A DNA stretch of 64,000 bases, from positions 1,922,001 through 1,986,000 of the forward strand of contig JAFKAC010000007.1 of assembly GCA_025766275.1 (NCBI GenBank). The letters run 5' to 3'. The notes beneath the pieces are model-generated. The model searched no databases, was not told the origin of the DNA, and saw only the letters and a list, made by a program, of their open reading frames with translations. The position numbers and the translations under genes are program-made. Positions 10,407 to 19,640 of this stretch are shown one piece after another (position 1 is the stretch's first letter; each line of letters opens with the position of its first letter). The DNA is from Lactarius indigo (lineage: Eukaryota; Basidiomycota; Agaricomycetes; Russulales; Russulaceae).

Positions 10407-12070
10407 TGGTCTAAGGCATAGTAGCGTCTCTTTTCATCCTCAGTCATGCCTTGGACGAGTGCATGGGCTTGTCGGACTTTATCTTCAGTTGTGGTAGCAG
10501 CCACTGATGAGGTGCTTGCTTCTGGGGTGTATGGGGGTGCAGTGTCCGCTTCTTGGGTGTCTGTGGCTCTGGCTTTGGTTTGGTTGGTGGTGTTTTGTCG
10601 TTGACAGTTCCTAGCCATGTGTCCTTGCTGTCTGCATTTGAAGCAGCGTCCTTCTTTCATGAGGGCTTTCTTTTCTTCTTCAGTAAGCTTCTTAAAGGGG
10701 GTGGAGGTGGTGGCATCTACATCCATCGCATTTGGGTCTCTCTTTGGTCGTCCTTGGTGGACATTCTGGGTTGGCCCTGGGTTTCTATTCCCTGGTCTGG
10801 CTTTTAGTAGCTTCCAGCGTTGGTGTTCTGCTCTGGCAGCGGTTTGCCACTCATCCATGGTGTTTGGGATGGTGGTTCGCATAAGGCAGGCACGATACAG
10901 TCCTGTGGGTAGTCCTCTTTTGAAGAATTCCACCGTCCCAGGGGCATCTCTTGCCCATCCTGCTATTCCCGCAAGGTGTTCAAAGTCGAGGATGTAACTG
11001 TCCAATGCTCCACCCTGCATCGTCAAATTGATGAGCTTCTGATAGGCTCTTTCTTTGTTTAGAGTGTCGGTCCAGTCTCTGTCGAAGGTGTCGAGAAAAC
11101 CGTCCCAAAGATCTTTGCTGTTTTTGGTGAGGGCTTTGGTGGGGTCTGCTAGTGCCGCTTCCATGTCATCTTCGGTTTGGTTGACCCACAGCTGTACACC
11201 GGGTCCTTTGAACATTGTAAGGGCGAATAATACCCGTGCATAAGGTTCTTTGATGAGTTCGTTCTCGCTATTTAACTTGATGTATCGTAGTAGTTCTCTT
11301 TTGAACTGACCACTCTCTGTTCTATCTCCGGTGAACGGAGTAGGGGGTGCTCCTTTGAGTCCTCCTGAGCTCGTTGTTGGTGTTCCTCCTGTTCCGGTGC
11401 TTGAGCCAGTACCTGTGCCAGTACCTGTGGCGTTTATGGCTGACATGATGAGTGTTGGCTGTGGTGTGATGGGGATCTGGGGTGGTTCGACTGGGGAGGG
11501 CAATCTGATTGGTGGTAGTGGGGCTGGGAATCCTTCTTCCGCTGGGGATGGTTCTATCCAGATAGGGATAGTGGGGCTGGCTTGTGACGAAGCTTGTGTG
11601 GGTACTGTGATGTCTAGGCGGTGTTCTGAGGAGTGGGATGGTTCTGAGTGTGATTCCACTTCGTCTGAGCTGGGTTCTTCTGATGAGTTTTGTTGTAGTC
11701 CGTATGTTCCCCTAGTGTTTCTTGGTGTTGAGGATGATTGTTGTGTGGGCGTTTCTGGGTTCTGTTCGTCTTCTTCGTTCCACCAGCCTAGTCCTTCAGC
11801 AAATCTGTGTGGTGTGATGTTTATGGCTCTGGTGTGGTATGTATTCTGAAAGTATCGGAGGATGTACCAGTTGTTGTTGATGAATTCTACTGGTCTGAGT
11901 TCGCCTTTGATGAGGCACTTGTAACAAGGTGGTCTGCCTGATGTTGTGGCCCAGCGAGCTCCTTTTCCTAGTTGACTGCTTTTAACGTGGTGTGGGAGGT
12001 CGTCTTGTGTCCTGGTTGTGACTGGGGTCCAATCGTTGTCTGATTCAAAGGTGACACTGATGCTAGCCAC
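10382..12070 (-). CDS. Element A Gag, apparently GTG-initiated, with internal in-frame AUG at 11446
   Basis: 562 codons from a GTG at 12070 (context ATCGTGGCT). The first AUG on the transcript is the in-frame one at 11446 (codon 209, MSAINATGTG). The N-terminal 208 codons include GELRPVEF, which resembles RPVEFNF in the Gags of B, C and D, so they are probably translated. The capsid-like helical region is central, and a CCHC knuckle CFKCRQQGHMARNC lies near the C-terminus. Gag overlaps pol by the -1 frameshift region. Two products, a long GUG form and a short AUG form, are plausible but inferred. Confidence 0.88.
   Translation of the reverse strand: MASISVTFESDNDWTPVTTRTQDDLPHHVKSSQLGKGARWATTSGRPPCYKCLIKGELRPVEFINNNWYILRYFQNTYHTRAINITPHRFAEGLGWWNEEDEQNPETPTQQSSSTPRNTRGTYGLQQNSSEEPSSDEVESHSEPSHSSEHRLDITVPTQASSQASPTIPIWIEPSPAEEGFPAPLPPIRLPSPVEPPQIPITPQPTLIMSAINATGTGTGTGSSTGTGGTPTTSSGGLKGAPPTPFTGDRTESGQFKRELLRYIKLNSENELIKEPYARVLFALTMFKGPGVQLWVNQTEDDMEAALADPTKALTKNSKDLWDGFLDTFDRDWTDTLNKERAYQKLINLTMQGGALDSYILDFEHLAGIAGWARDAPGTVEFFKRGLPTGLYRACLMRTTIPNTMDEWQTAARAEHQRWKLLKARPGNRNPGPTQNVHQGRPKRDPNAMDVDATTSTPFKKLTEEEKKALMKEGRCFKCRQQGHMARNCQRQNTTNQTKARATDTQEADTAPPYTPEASTSSVAATTTEDKVRQAHALVQGMTEDEKRRYYALDQDFCDADL
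10400..10406 (-). promoter_or_regulatory. Element A gag-pol -1 frameshift site GGATTTT
   Basis: On the minus strand, zero-frame GAT TTT TGC becomes -1 frame GGA TTT TTG, moving from gag into pol. GGAUUUU is an established -1 slippery heptamer in dianthoviruses. The same class of site lies at this junction in all Ty3 elements here. Confidence 0.8.
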
Positions 12071-12194
12071 GATTGTGGTCTGTCTTGGGTGCTGATTTGT
12101 GTAAGGGGGTGGCTGAAGCGGCCTCTTGTGTCAAGGAGGATCCGTCGCCCACTCTGCTGTGTGGCAGTAGTGTCTTGGGTGTGTTGGGAGTTGT

Positions 12195-12205
12195 AGACTT
12201 GGCTT
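12195..12205 (-). other. Element A self-primer binding site
   Basis: Minus strand AAGCCAAGTCT, one base inside the 5' LTR. It is exactly complementary to AGACTTGGCTT in the LTR (12549-12559), 33 bp downstream of the TATA-like box. This matches Tf1-type self-priming. Confidence 0.82.
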
Positions 12206-12206
12206 A

Positions 12207-12785
12207 TGTTACGCCCTAGCAGGGGCGTGGGTTCTAAAGATTCTGAATCACACAAGTATCAAGCGAAGACCTCTGTTGTCTTATTGCTATGAAATACGAG
12301 TGATAAAAGTGTGGCACAAGGTGCAGCACTACTCTGTAATGTAGGACTCCTCGTCCGAAGTGTCTAACACTTCTCTACACTTGATCTTGCTAGTGCACAG
12401 AGTATAACAGGTGTAACGCGTTGATATAGTTCAACTGCAAAGACTTCGAAGTGTCCTGGTTAGGGACTGAGGTAGGGGATGCACAAGAAGAGAGGGATAA
12501 GGCGAGGTCACACCAAGGTACGGAGGCAAGGTTGCTAGATTGCAAACGAAGCCAAGTCTGGCTTCCTACGGTCTATGGTACAGGTTTATATAGGACAGGG
12601 TTCCAAACAACATGAACACAAGTCCACACAATATCAAAGAGACTAAACAGAGTAAACAGAAGTTCGGATCAAAGAAACAGCGCCACTAGTAACAGTAGCT
12701 CCTTTGGTAACAAGGTATAGTACAGAAGGGGAAAGGTAGGGTGGAGACATACTGTGACTTAGGTCCGAAGCGTCGGATCATAACA
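12207..12785 (-). repeat. Element A 5' LTR with promoter
   Basis: Partner of 4915-5493. On the minus strand a TATATAAA box starts at 12592, and the predicted transcript start is near 12559, where the self-primer word begins. A short inverted repeat GAAGCCA / TGGCTTC surrounds that point. No AUG occurs between the predicted start and 11447. Confidence 0.93.
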
Positions 12786-12790
12786 ACGGC

Positions 12791-15247
12791 GTCCAATACT
12801 GGCATGATAGGGTGCAATGCCGCCCGTATGGGTCTCGTATTTACTTTGTTTCGTTGGCATTCCGCGCAACCTTGCACATACTCGTATACGTCCCTTCGTA
12901 GTCGCGGCCACCAGTAATGTCGTTCTAGAATTCGTTGCATTCGTGCCACTCCGGGGTGACCGTGTATTGGTAGGTCGTGGTGGTCATATATGAGTGCTCG
13001 GTATGTTGAGGCGGGTCCGGTTATCACAAACCTGCCATCCTTATACCACTCTCCCTCTATCTTCTTGAGGCGATGGGGGTCTACCCACATCTTGATTACT
13101 TCGTCGTCTTGTTGATGGCGCGGTTGCAGTAGGTTTGGGTTTGCGATGAAGGTGCGCGCGACGTTGAGCGTCCTTACAAAGACCTCGGGGGGTAAGACGA
13201 CAACTTCGCTGTTATCGCCTGTTCCTTGGTCGTAGTCTGGTCTCCTTGATAATGCGTCGGCTCGGCCATTGTTCTTTCCTTTGATGTGATGAATTTCGAA
13301 GTCGTATTCAGAAAGTTCGAGCACTTCCCTTGCGACTCGTCTGCTAATTTTCTGCGGTGTCTTCCAATATTGCAGGTTGAGGTGGTCTGAGTAGATTTTG
13401 ATCTTATGAGGAGCCCCCGCGAGCAGCGGTCTCCAATTTCTTAGTGCCTTGACTATTGCGAGCAACTCTAGGTCGTAAATGTCGTAGTTTCGCTCTGTTT
13501 CCGAGAGCGTGGCCAAGTAGTAACCTATAGGGTGTCGCTTTCCGTCAGACTTTCGCTGCAATAGTACGGCTCCCACCGCGTAACCGGAGGCGTCAACCTC
13601 TAACTCAAACAGGTCTTGGAGTACTGGATGCGCCAATACCGGTTCCTCAGTTACAAGGCGTTTGAGTGTGTTGAATGCCTTGTCTTCTTCTTCGGTCCAT
13701 CGCCATTCTTCGCTTTTTCTTGTCAATTTGGTGAGTGGTTTAGCGTGAGTTGCGAATCCGCGGATGAAAAGTCTGTAAAAGTTGCAAAAACCTAGGAATG
13801 AGTGGACATCTTTGACCTTTGTCGGCGTTGGCCAGTCCTTGATGCCTTGAACTTTTACGGGGTCCATTCGTGTTACCTCCCTTTCAAGGATTACCCCCAG
13901 GTAATCCATCCGCGGTTGATGGAACAGGCACTTTTCAAGCTTGAAGTAAAGGTCGTGTTCGCGTGCTACGCTCAAGACATCGCGCACAGCATCGATATGG
14001 GCTGCCAGATCATGGTCAAAATGAGTGGCTATGCCGATGTCATCCATGTAAACACGTATCGTGGTCCCGAGTCGTTCATGCTTTGCGATGGTGTCACGGT
14101 AAATGTGGTTCATCATCGCTTGGAAAGTGGCGGGGGAGTTGGTGAGTCCAATGAACATGACCGTAGGTTCAAAGAGGCCAAATTTTGTTTTGAACGCCGC
14201 CTTTTCCTGATCACCGTCGCGAATACGGATGTTGTTGTAACCCCACCGGACGTCAAGCTTGGTATAAATGTGTGCGTTACTTAGGTCGAGGATGAGATCT
14301 TGAATTAATGGTAGCAGATACTGATTGCGAATAGTGTGTGAATTGATGACACGGTAATCCTGTACCGGGCGTAGTTTTCCGTCCTTCTTTTTGATAAAGA
14401 AGAAGGATGAGGCGTACAGGGAAATAGAGGGGCGTAAGTACCCCTGTTTCAACTTTTCGTCCAGGAATTCCTTCAATTCCTTCTCTTCCTTTTGAGTCAT
14501 GGGATATATCTTGCAGTCGATCGCGGCCGGCGCTGAGGGTTTGAAATCGATGGCATGGTCCCAGGGATGTGATGGGGGAAAGCGATGCGAGGCCTGCTCG
14601 TTGAATAGTGTACTAAAATCTGCATATACCGGTGGCAGCTCGGCCGCCGTCTGCTGTTGTTTTGCTGATATGGCCAATTCCATCGAGGTGGTAGCCCGAG
14701 CAAAGGTCTCTTCTTCTAGTTCTTGAATGATCGCTTCCTTTTCTGTCGTGATTAGAGCTCGTATAGCAGGCGTGGTAAGTAGCTCTTCGGTAGTAGCCAG
14801 AACTACCGGCTGCATTTCCGGATGCATCGTTGCCATAGCCCAGCTAATCGTGGGCTCGAAGGCGCTTAGCCATGGGTAGCCCAGTACCATGCTTTCGCTG
14901 CCGAGGTCGGTGACCAAGAAGGTCATCTTTTTGATCTGTCTGCATGTTTTTACTTCGAGGTTAACATAATGAGTGATTAACCCAGCTTTATTTTCCGTGT
15001 TGTCTATGTTCCATATTTTGCGAGGTGTTTCTAATGGCCATATCGGGATTCCTGCCTGGGCCGCCATTCCTGGTTTGATGAAGTTGTTGGTGGCTCCAGA
15101 GTCCACCAATGCGTTTGTTTCAGTCGTTTGGTAATTCGTTTTGACAGTCACTGGAATTCGCAGAGTTCGATAGCGTGTTGTCACGATTAAAGAATTACAT
15201 TGTAAAGCCCTCACCCAGACTGATGGGTTCAGGCGCCCTGAAAACCC
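12791..15247 (-). pseudogene. Element C pol, 5' part: protease, RT, RNase H, IN zinc finger
   Basis: Read by -1 shift from gag at 15241-15247. In order: SGRLNPSVWVRALQCN, protease ALVDSGATNNFIKP (about 15110), RT with LRPVQDYRVINSH and VYMDDIGIATHF (about 14060-14030), RNase H ELEVDASGYAVGAV (about 13600), and the IN zinc finger ending GCAECQRNKVNTRP (about 12830). The frame is open throughout but cut by element A in integrase, after HPIMPVLDA. An open frame runs on into A's LTR to 12686, an accident of insertion. It continues in frame at 4914. Confidence 0.9.
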
Positions 15248-17144
15248 TCCTTTCCCCACAGATCTTGAAGTATGAGGTCTTTCACCTCGTCTGTGCTATT
15301 GGCCACCTGAGTCAGCCATTCCTTCGCTTGCTCTCCTGCCGTTTTTGCTACTTTAATTTGTGGCGCAGGCGTCGCGCTGGGCGCTGGTGTTGCGTAGCCC
15401 GGCAGCGACGGTTCGTACTGAGATGTGGGACCCAGAGATCCCGGCCATGGCGTCGGCCAGGAAGTCTCCGTCATCCTGCTGCTAGACGGAGCATTCTGCC
15501 ACTGTCTCTGTCGTCGGGGATGCAGGCAGTTTCGTGAGAGGTGACCTGGGGCGTCACAATTATAGCAAAGGACGTTCCTTAGGTCCCTTCTAGATCCGCC
15601 TCTTCCTCGTCCTCTGGCTCCTGGTCCTCCTTGTGGTGGAAAGGGGGGTATCGGCCAGTCGTGATGGGGCAGTTTATTGACGTCGATGTCTTCTGACCCA
15701 GCCAGCCGTACCCTGGCGCGATCGGCAGAAGTGTCCATGGCCCATGGGTTGGTTTGTGGCAGGTTTTGGGGAATTGCCCATCCTGCGTTGCCGGTTTGCT
15801 TCTTCTGTTGGTTCGTCGTACTCTTGTACTCGTTGAGCCTCGCCTTGAGGTGGATATAGTTCTTTTGTCACTTGAGGACAGCCCTCTTCCAGTCATCGAA
15901 TGTAACTGGTTCGTCGAATTGGAACGCGTTCTTGAACAGCTCCTTGGGCAAACCCGACGTGAATAGGTCGATGGTTTGCGGTTCGTTGAGGTGATAGTGA
16001 GCCTTCCGCGCTAGCTGTTCGAAATCGTTGACGTACTTGTCAATGTCCTCTCCTACCATTTTGAAGCCTTTTCGTAGTATGGCTTGCGCTTGTTCCCTCT
16101 CCAGCGTGTTTTCGAAACGCTGGCTAAACCCATCGGCTACTGTGTCCCACAGGCCTCGAGTGTAGGGGCTGATTCCTCGTTGTATCTGTCGATTGAGCCA
16201 GTTCAGGAAGGATAGAACCCATTCGCTGACTGCTCCGCCTTTGATGTATGAAAGGAACAGGAGGCATCTCCTGTAGTCGTTATGCATGATGGGGGCGTCC
16301 AGGTTCATCCCCCAGTAAACATGCCACTGCGTAAGAAATTGGTCAACTTTAAGTCTGTCTCCGTCAAAGATAGAGGGGGGCTCGCCGGTTAATTTCTCGT
16401 TGTGATGTCCCCTATCTTCGGCCCTTCCACCCCCGTTTCCCCCTCCTCCATCGCCGCCATCTCCTCCTCCTGGCGGGGCGTGAGGTGGTCCTCTTGGTGG
16501 TTCGGTTCTTCGTAGATCAAATGGAATGCCCCCTCCCGGTGGCGGTGGCGGGTCGTCTCCCAGTCCTCCCACTCCCGGGGGGAGTTCCATTGCTGGTCGT
16601 CGTTCGGATGGGGGGTCTCCCCTATCTGACCCTATGGCTCGGAAAATTGCGGCGTCGTCCGCGGTCATTCGTACTCCGGTGTCCGGATTGATGGGCATAA
16701 GAATGTCCCTCCTTACAGCTTGTGCTTCTTCCATTGCTACTTCTTCCATTGCGCGTGTCATTGTAGCCATGATGGCTGGGGATCGAATGTGAATCGGCTC
16801 GGGTTCAGTGATGTGTGCGGACTCAGCTCGTTCTATCAAAAGGTCTTGTATAGCTCCCCCGCTTGTCTCGGTTTGATTTGGCTCTCGGCCTTCGCTTTCT
16901 TCCTGACTTTGATTGCCCTCTTCTTCCGATACTACCTCTCCCGTAGAGTGTTCTCGTACTTGTCCGTCGATAGGCCCCCAATCTGCTCGGCTATTGAGCT
17001 CTCGCGTGTCGATGTCGCAGCGGTATCTGGGTCCAGCTGGTTGTATTGCGTCCCACTGGGAGTCTATGGGGTTCCACGTAACTTCTACCCAACACAAGTG
17101 GTCGAAGTTAAACTCAACTGGGCGGAACCTACTAGGTCCGTTGA
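15229..17144 (-). pseudogene. Element C Gag, main part
   Basis: This continues from the N-terminal piece at 24956-25097; together they make 686 codons. Visible features: RFRPVEFNFDHLCWVEVTWNP at the N-terminus (written here as a family signature), first in-frame AUG at 16770 (MATMTRAMEE), a proline/glycine-rich stretch (about 16600-16450), capsid-like helices, and CCHC knuckle CYNCDAPGHLSRNC (about 15565-15520). One TGA (15868-15870, LK-stop-QKN) replaces an arginine codon; element D has AGG here. The C-terminus overlaps the frameshift site. Confidence 0.88.
15241..15247 (-). promoter_or_regulatory. Element C gag-pol -1 frameshift site GGGTTTT
   Basis: Zero-frame GGT TTT shifts to GGG TTT, a canonical X XXY YYZ heptamer known from barley yellow dwarf virus. 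Confidence 0.8.
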
Positions 17145-17650
17145 TGTTACGATACGAACTCAGTGACTCATTACACACGACTCACGACCGGTTATGACTA
17201 CGGTCCGGTATTACTATTAGTCATGGACTCTTACAACGTATCAGTCAGCATAGTAGTTCGCATGTGATTGTGACTCATGTATGACTCATTCCTAGGATAG
17301 CGGTACTAGGGTTCGAGCTAGTTACGCTGTTGGTTACTTACTATTCGAGCGGCGCTTTAAAGCCCGCGTGTACCTGTATAAATAGTCGATCCGGAAGACC
17401 AAGAGTCCCCATCTTGGTCTTCTTCAATCCACCACTTGACTCGTCTCTCGCTTGCCTTGGCCTTGGGCTGAGAGTGATCTACTTGTATCCACCAAGGGAT
17501 ACACTTCTTTACCTTCAGCTGCAGCGTGTGCCTAACGTGCCCCTGTTCAGCTTGTGTTGGGTTGACACGAGGTCCCCATTCACCTAACTTCGCTAAGTCG
17601 ATTACGCCTTTCTAGTGTCCAAGTCGGACTCACGCCGGTGGAGCGTAACA
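17145..17650 (+). repeat. Element B 5' LTR
   Basis: 506 bp from TGTTACGATACG to GAGCGTAACA. Contains the promoter described separately. No ATG occurs in its transcribed part (17411-17650). Confidence 0.96.
17377..17422 (+). promoter_or_regulatory. Element B TATA box and predicted transcript start
   Basis: TATAAATA at 17377-17384. The self-primer word ATCTTGGTCTT lies at 17411-17421, 34 bp downstream, where transcription should begin. An 11-bp inverted repeat, GAAGACCAAGA (17394-17404) and TCTTGGTCTTC (17412-17422), brackets the start, so a copy of most of the PBS lies just upstream of it. Confidence 0.75.
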
Positions 17651-17652
17651 TT

Positions 17653-17663
17653 AAGACCAAGAT
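17653..17663 (+). other. Element B self-primer binding site
   Basis: AAGACCAAGAT, two bases after the LTR, is the exact 11-nt complement of ATCTTGGTCTT at the predicted 5' end of the transcript. No tRNA-like PBS starting TGG is seen. Confidence 0.85.
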
Positions 17664-17672
17664 CCCTCAATC

Positions 17673-19640
17673 GTGGCGTACTCGACAAGAGACCAGTGGA
17701 CGTCGTTCCGTCCCTATCACATCGAAAGACGAGGAGATCGCAACGTACCTACAAGATTCTTAGGAGCAGCCCAGTGGAGAGAACGAGGAGAAGACACTGG
17801 ATACTTTGTAGAGTTTAACAGTCCTAACCGTTTCCGACCCGTTGAGTTCAACTTTGAACATCTTTGCTGGGTCGAGGTTACTTGGAACCCTATAGATCAT
17901 CGCTGGGACATTGTACGACCAGCAGGAAGGAACTACAACTGCGACATCGACGTGCGCGAACTCAATAGTCGCGCAGATTACGGTCCTATCGACGGACAAG
18001 CACAAGAACATACAGACGAAGGGATCAGCGAAGAAGAAGCCTCTGAAAGTCAACCCCCAAGTAGAGGAACAACGCCAGCAGAAGACGCTAGCCTGGGGGC
18101 AATTGGAGATCACATCATACAGCGAACTGAGTCCCTTACTATTCATCAGCCCGAACCCGAAGTAATCCACATTCGCAGCCCAGCAGTCGCGATGGCCACG
18201 GCCACAATTACACGAGAGGAGTTACAACTCACTACAGAAGCAAGGGATCAAATAGCCCTGGAAGAGCAGAGACGAATCGCAGAAGAATCGCGAGCCAATC
18301 TGGCTCCTATCCATCCATACACAGGTCATCGAATGACTGACGATGACATAGCAATCCACCGCGCAATCGGACCCGACGTAGCTGACCCTCCCAGCGGAGG
18401 AGGCGGACCTCCTGGGGGGCTACCCGGAGGAGGAGGACCACCGTCAAGAGGACCCGGATTTCAAGGATTCCCTGGAGGGTTCCCAGGAGGACCACCAGCA
18501 GGAGGACCACCAGGAGGACCACCAGGAGGAGGATTACCAGGTGCAGGACCTATTATTCCCCCTCCAAGTAATAAGTTAGCTGGTGAAGCGCCCACAGTAT
18601 TCGACGGAGAACGCGCCAAAGTCGAAGCATTTCTCACTCAATGGCACGTCTACTGGGGCATGAATGCCGATGAGAGCATCATGGCGATCCCATACCGACG
18701 CGCCCTACTTTTTCTCTCCTACATTAAGGGCGTCAACGTTAGCGAATGGGTATTAGCCATGCTCACCTGGCTCAACGGTCAAATACAAGCAGGAATACTC
18801 CGTACAAGTGAAGGACTGTGGGATGAAGTCACGCGCAGCTTCATGCAGCGCTTCCGCAATACGATGGAGCAAGAACAAGCCCAATATGAGCTGAAGAAGG
18901 GAGTAAAGATGATTGGGGGCAATCTAGATGAGTATTGCACTCAATTCGAACAATTAATACGCCGCGCTCAGTATCGGCTTGATGATCCCCAGACGTTGGA
19001 TCTATTCGCAAGCGGACTACCAAAAGACTTATATGAAAAAGTCTATACCCTCGACAACCCCCGCAACTACCGCGAATGGAAAGAAGCGGCTACCACCCGT
19101 CAACAGCAATACCTCCACCTTAAGGCGGTGTTAAACAAGGGGGTTCCCCAGGGACAAGGACAAGGAAGGCCACGACAACGACAATGGCAGGGACCACCAA
19201 GAAGTTCTTGGCAACCAAGAAATTTACGAGACCCAAATGCTATGGATACCTCAGCAGACCGAATTCGAGGGCGACTCGCAGGGGCCGAAGATATACTCGC
19301 CCCCCGTCCCCCATATCGACCGAGGGGAGGATTTTTGCAAAGAGGAGGAGGACGTAACAATCAAAGGCCAGTCACTTGCTACAATTGTGGAAAGGATGGG
19401 CACATGGCACAAGATTGCAGACAACCACGGGGAAACTATCAACCCCAAGCATCTACTAGTCGGTATATTGATACCGACTATCATCAACAAGAACCTGAAG
19501 TCGCTACTAGGGCGGTCCAAGACGTGCCCCCTCAACAGCGCGCCAGCGATTGGCTCAACGGAGTAGCAGGAGAATCAGACGACGTAAAAGACATCATCCT
19601 CCAACAGTTGTGGAAGAAGGAGGGTTTTCAGGACGCCTGA
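17673..19640 (+). CDS. Element B Gag, apparently GTG-initiated, with in-frame AUG at codon 174
   Basis: 655 codons from GTG (context ATCGTGGCG); an in-frame TAA lies 21 bases upstream and no ATG in any frame occurs before 18192. Residues 1-173 align with the N-termini of the C and D Gags (TRDQWTSFRPY, GYFVEFN, RPVEFNF), so this part is almost certainly translated. D has ATG at the matching codon. The first AUG, at 18192, gives MATATITREEL. A Gly/Pro-rich tract (about 240-300) is followed by capsid-like sequence and CCHC knuckle CYNCGKDGHMAQDC (about 567-580). It ends in the frameshift region. Confidence 0.9.
   Translation: MAYSTRDQWTSFRPYHIERRGDRNVPTRFLGAAQWRERGEDTGYFVEFNSPNRFRPVEFNFEHLCWVEVTWNPIDHRWDIVRPAGRNYNCDIDVRELNSRADYGPIDGQAQEHTDEGISEEEASESQPPSRGTTPAEDASLGAIGDHIIQRTESLTIHQPEPEVIHIRSPAVAMATATITREELQLTTEARDQIALEEQRRIAEESRANLAPIHPYTGHRMTDDDIAIHRAIGPDVADPPSGGGGPPGGLPGGGGPPSRGPGFQGFPGGFPGGPPAGGPPGGPPGGGLPGAGPIIPPPSNKLAGEAPTVFDGERAKVEAFLTQWHVYWGMNADESIMAIPYRRALLFLSYIKGVNVSEWVLAMLTWLNGQIQAGILRTSEGLWDEVTRSFMQRFRNTMEQEQAQYELKKGVKMIGGNLDEYCTQFEQLIRRAQYRLDDPQTLDLFASGLPKDLYEKVYTLDNPRNYREWKEAATTRQQQYLHLKAVLNKGVPQGQGQGRPRQRQWQGPPRSSWQPRNLRDPNAMDTSADRIRGRLAGAEDILAPRPPYRPRGGFLQRGGGRNNQRPVTCYNCGKDGHMAQDCRQPRGNYQPQASTSRYIDTDYHQQEPEVATRAVQDVPPQQRASDWLNGVAGESDDVKDIILQQLWKKEGFQDA
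19622..19628 (+). promoter_or_regulatory. Element B gag-pol -1 frameshift site GGGTTTT
   Basis: Gag reads GGT TTT CAG; pol reads GGG TTT TCA. Both frames are open across this site, and the gag stop follows at 19638-19640. Confidence 0.82.

Larger units (their letters stand above)
4915..12785 (-). mobile_element. Element A: complete chromodomain Ty3/gypsy retrotransposon
   Basis: 7,871 bp with two 579-bp LTRs that look identical, and target duplication ACGGC at 4910-4914 and 12786-12790. It contains an open gag, an open pol in the -1 frame, a primer-binding site and a polypurine tract. It inserted in element C's integrase between zinc finger and catalytic core. Identical LTRs and open frames suggest a recent insertion that could still be active. 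Confidence 0.96.

Noticed and set aside
14499..14726. Plus ORFs opposite RT in elements C and D (13802-14284, 26933-27508)
   Set aside because: Antisense shadows; long only because of codon bias in pol.
17330..17587. 85-codon ORF found twice, also at 24630-24887
   Set aside because: Both copies are the same stretch of the element B LTR, spanning its promoter; duplication comes from the LTR pair and not from a gene.
17651..17690. tRNA-type primer-binding site after the Ty3 LTRs
   Set aside because: No TGG start and no tRNA 3'-end complement recognised; LTR self-complementarity is exact and positioned as in Tf1.
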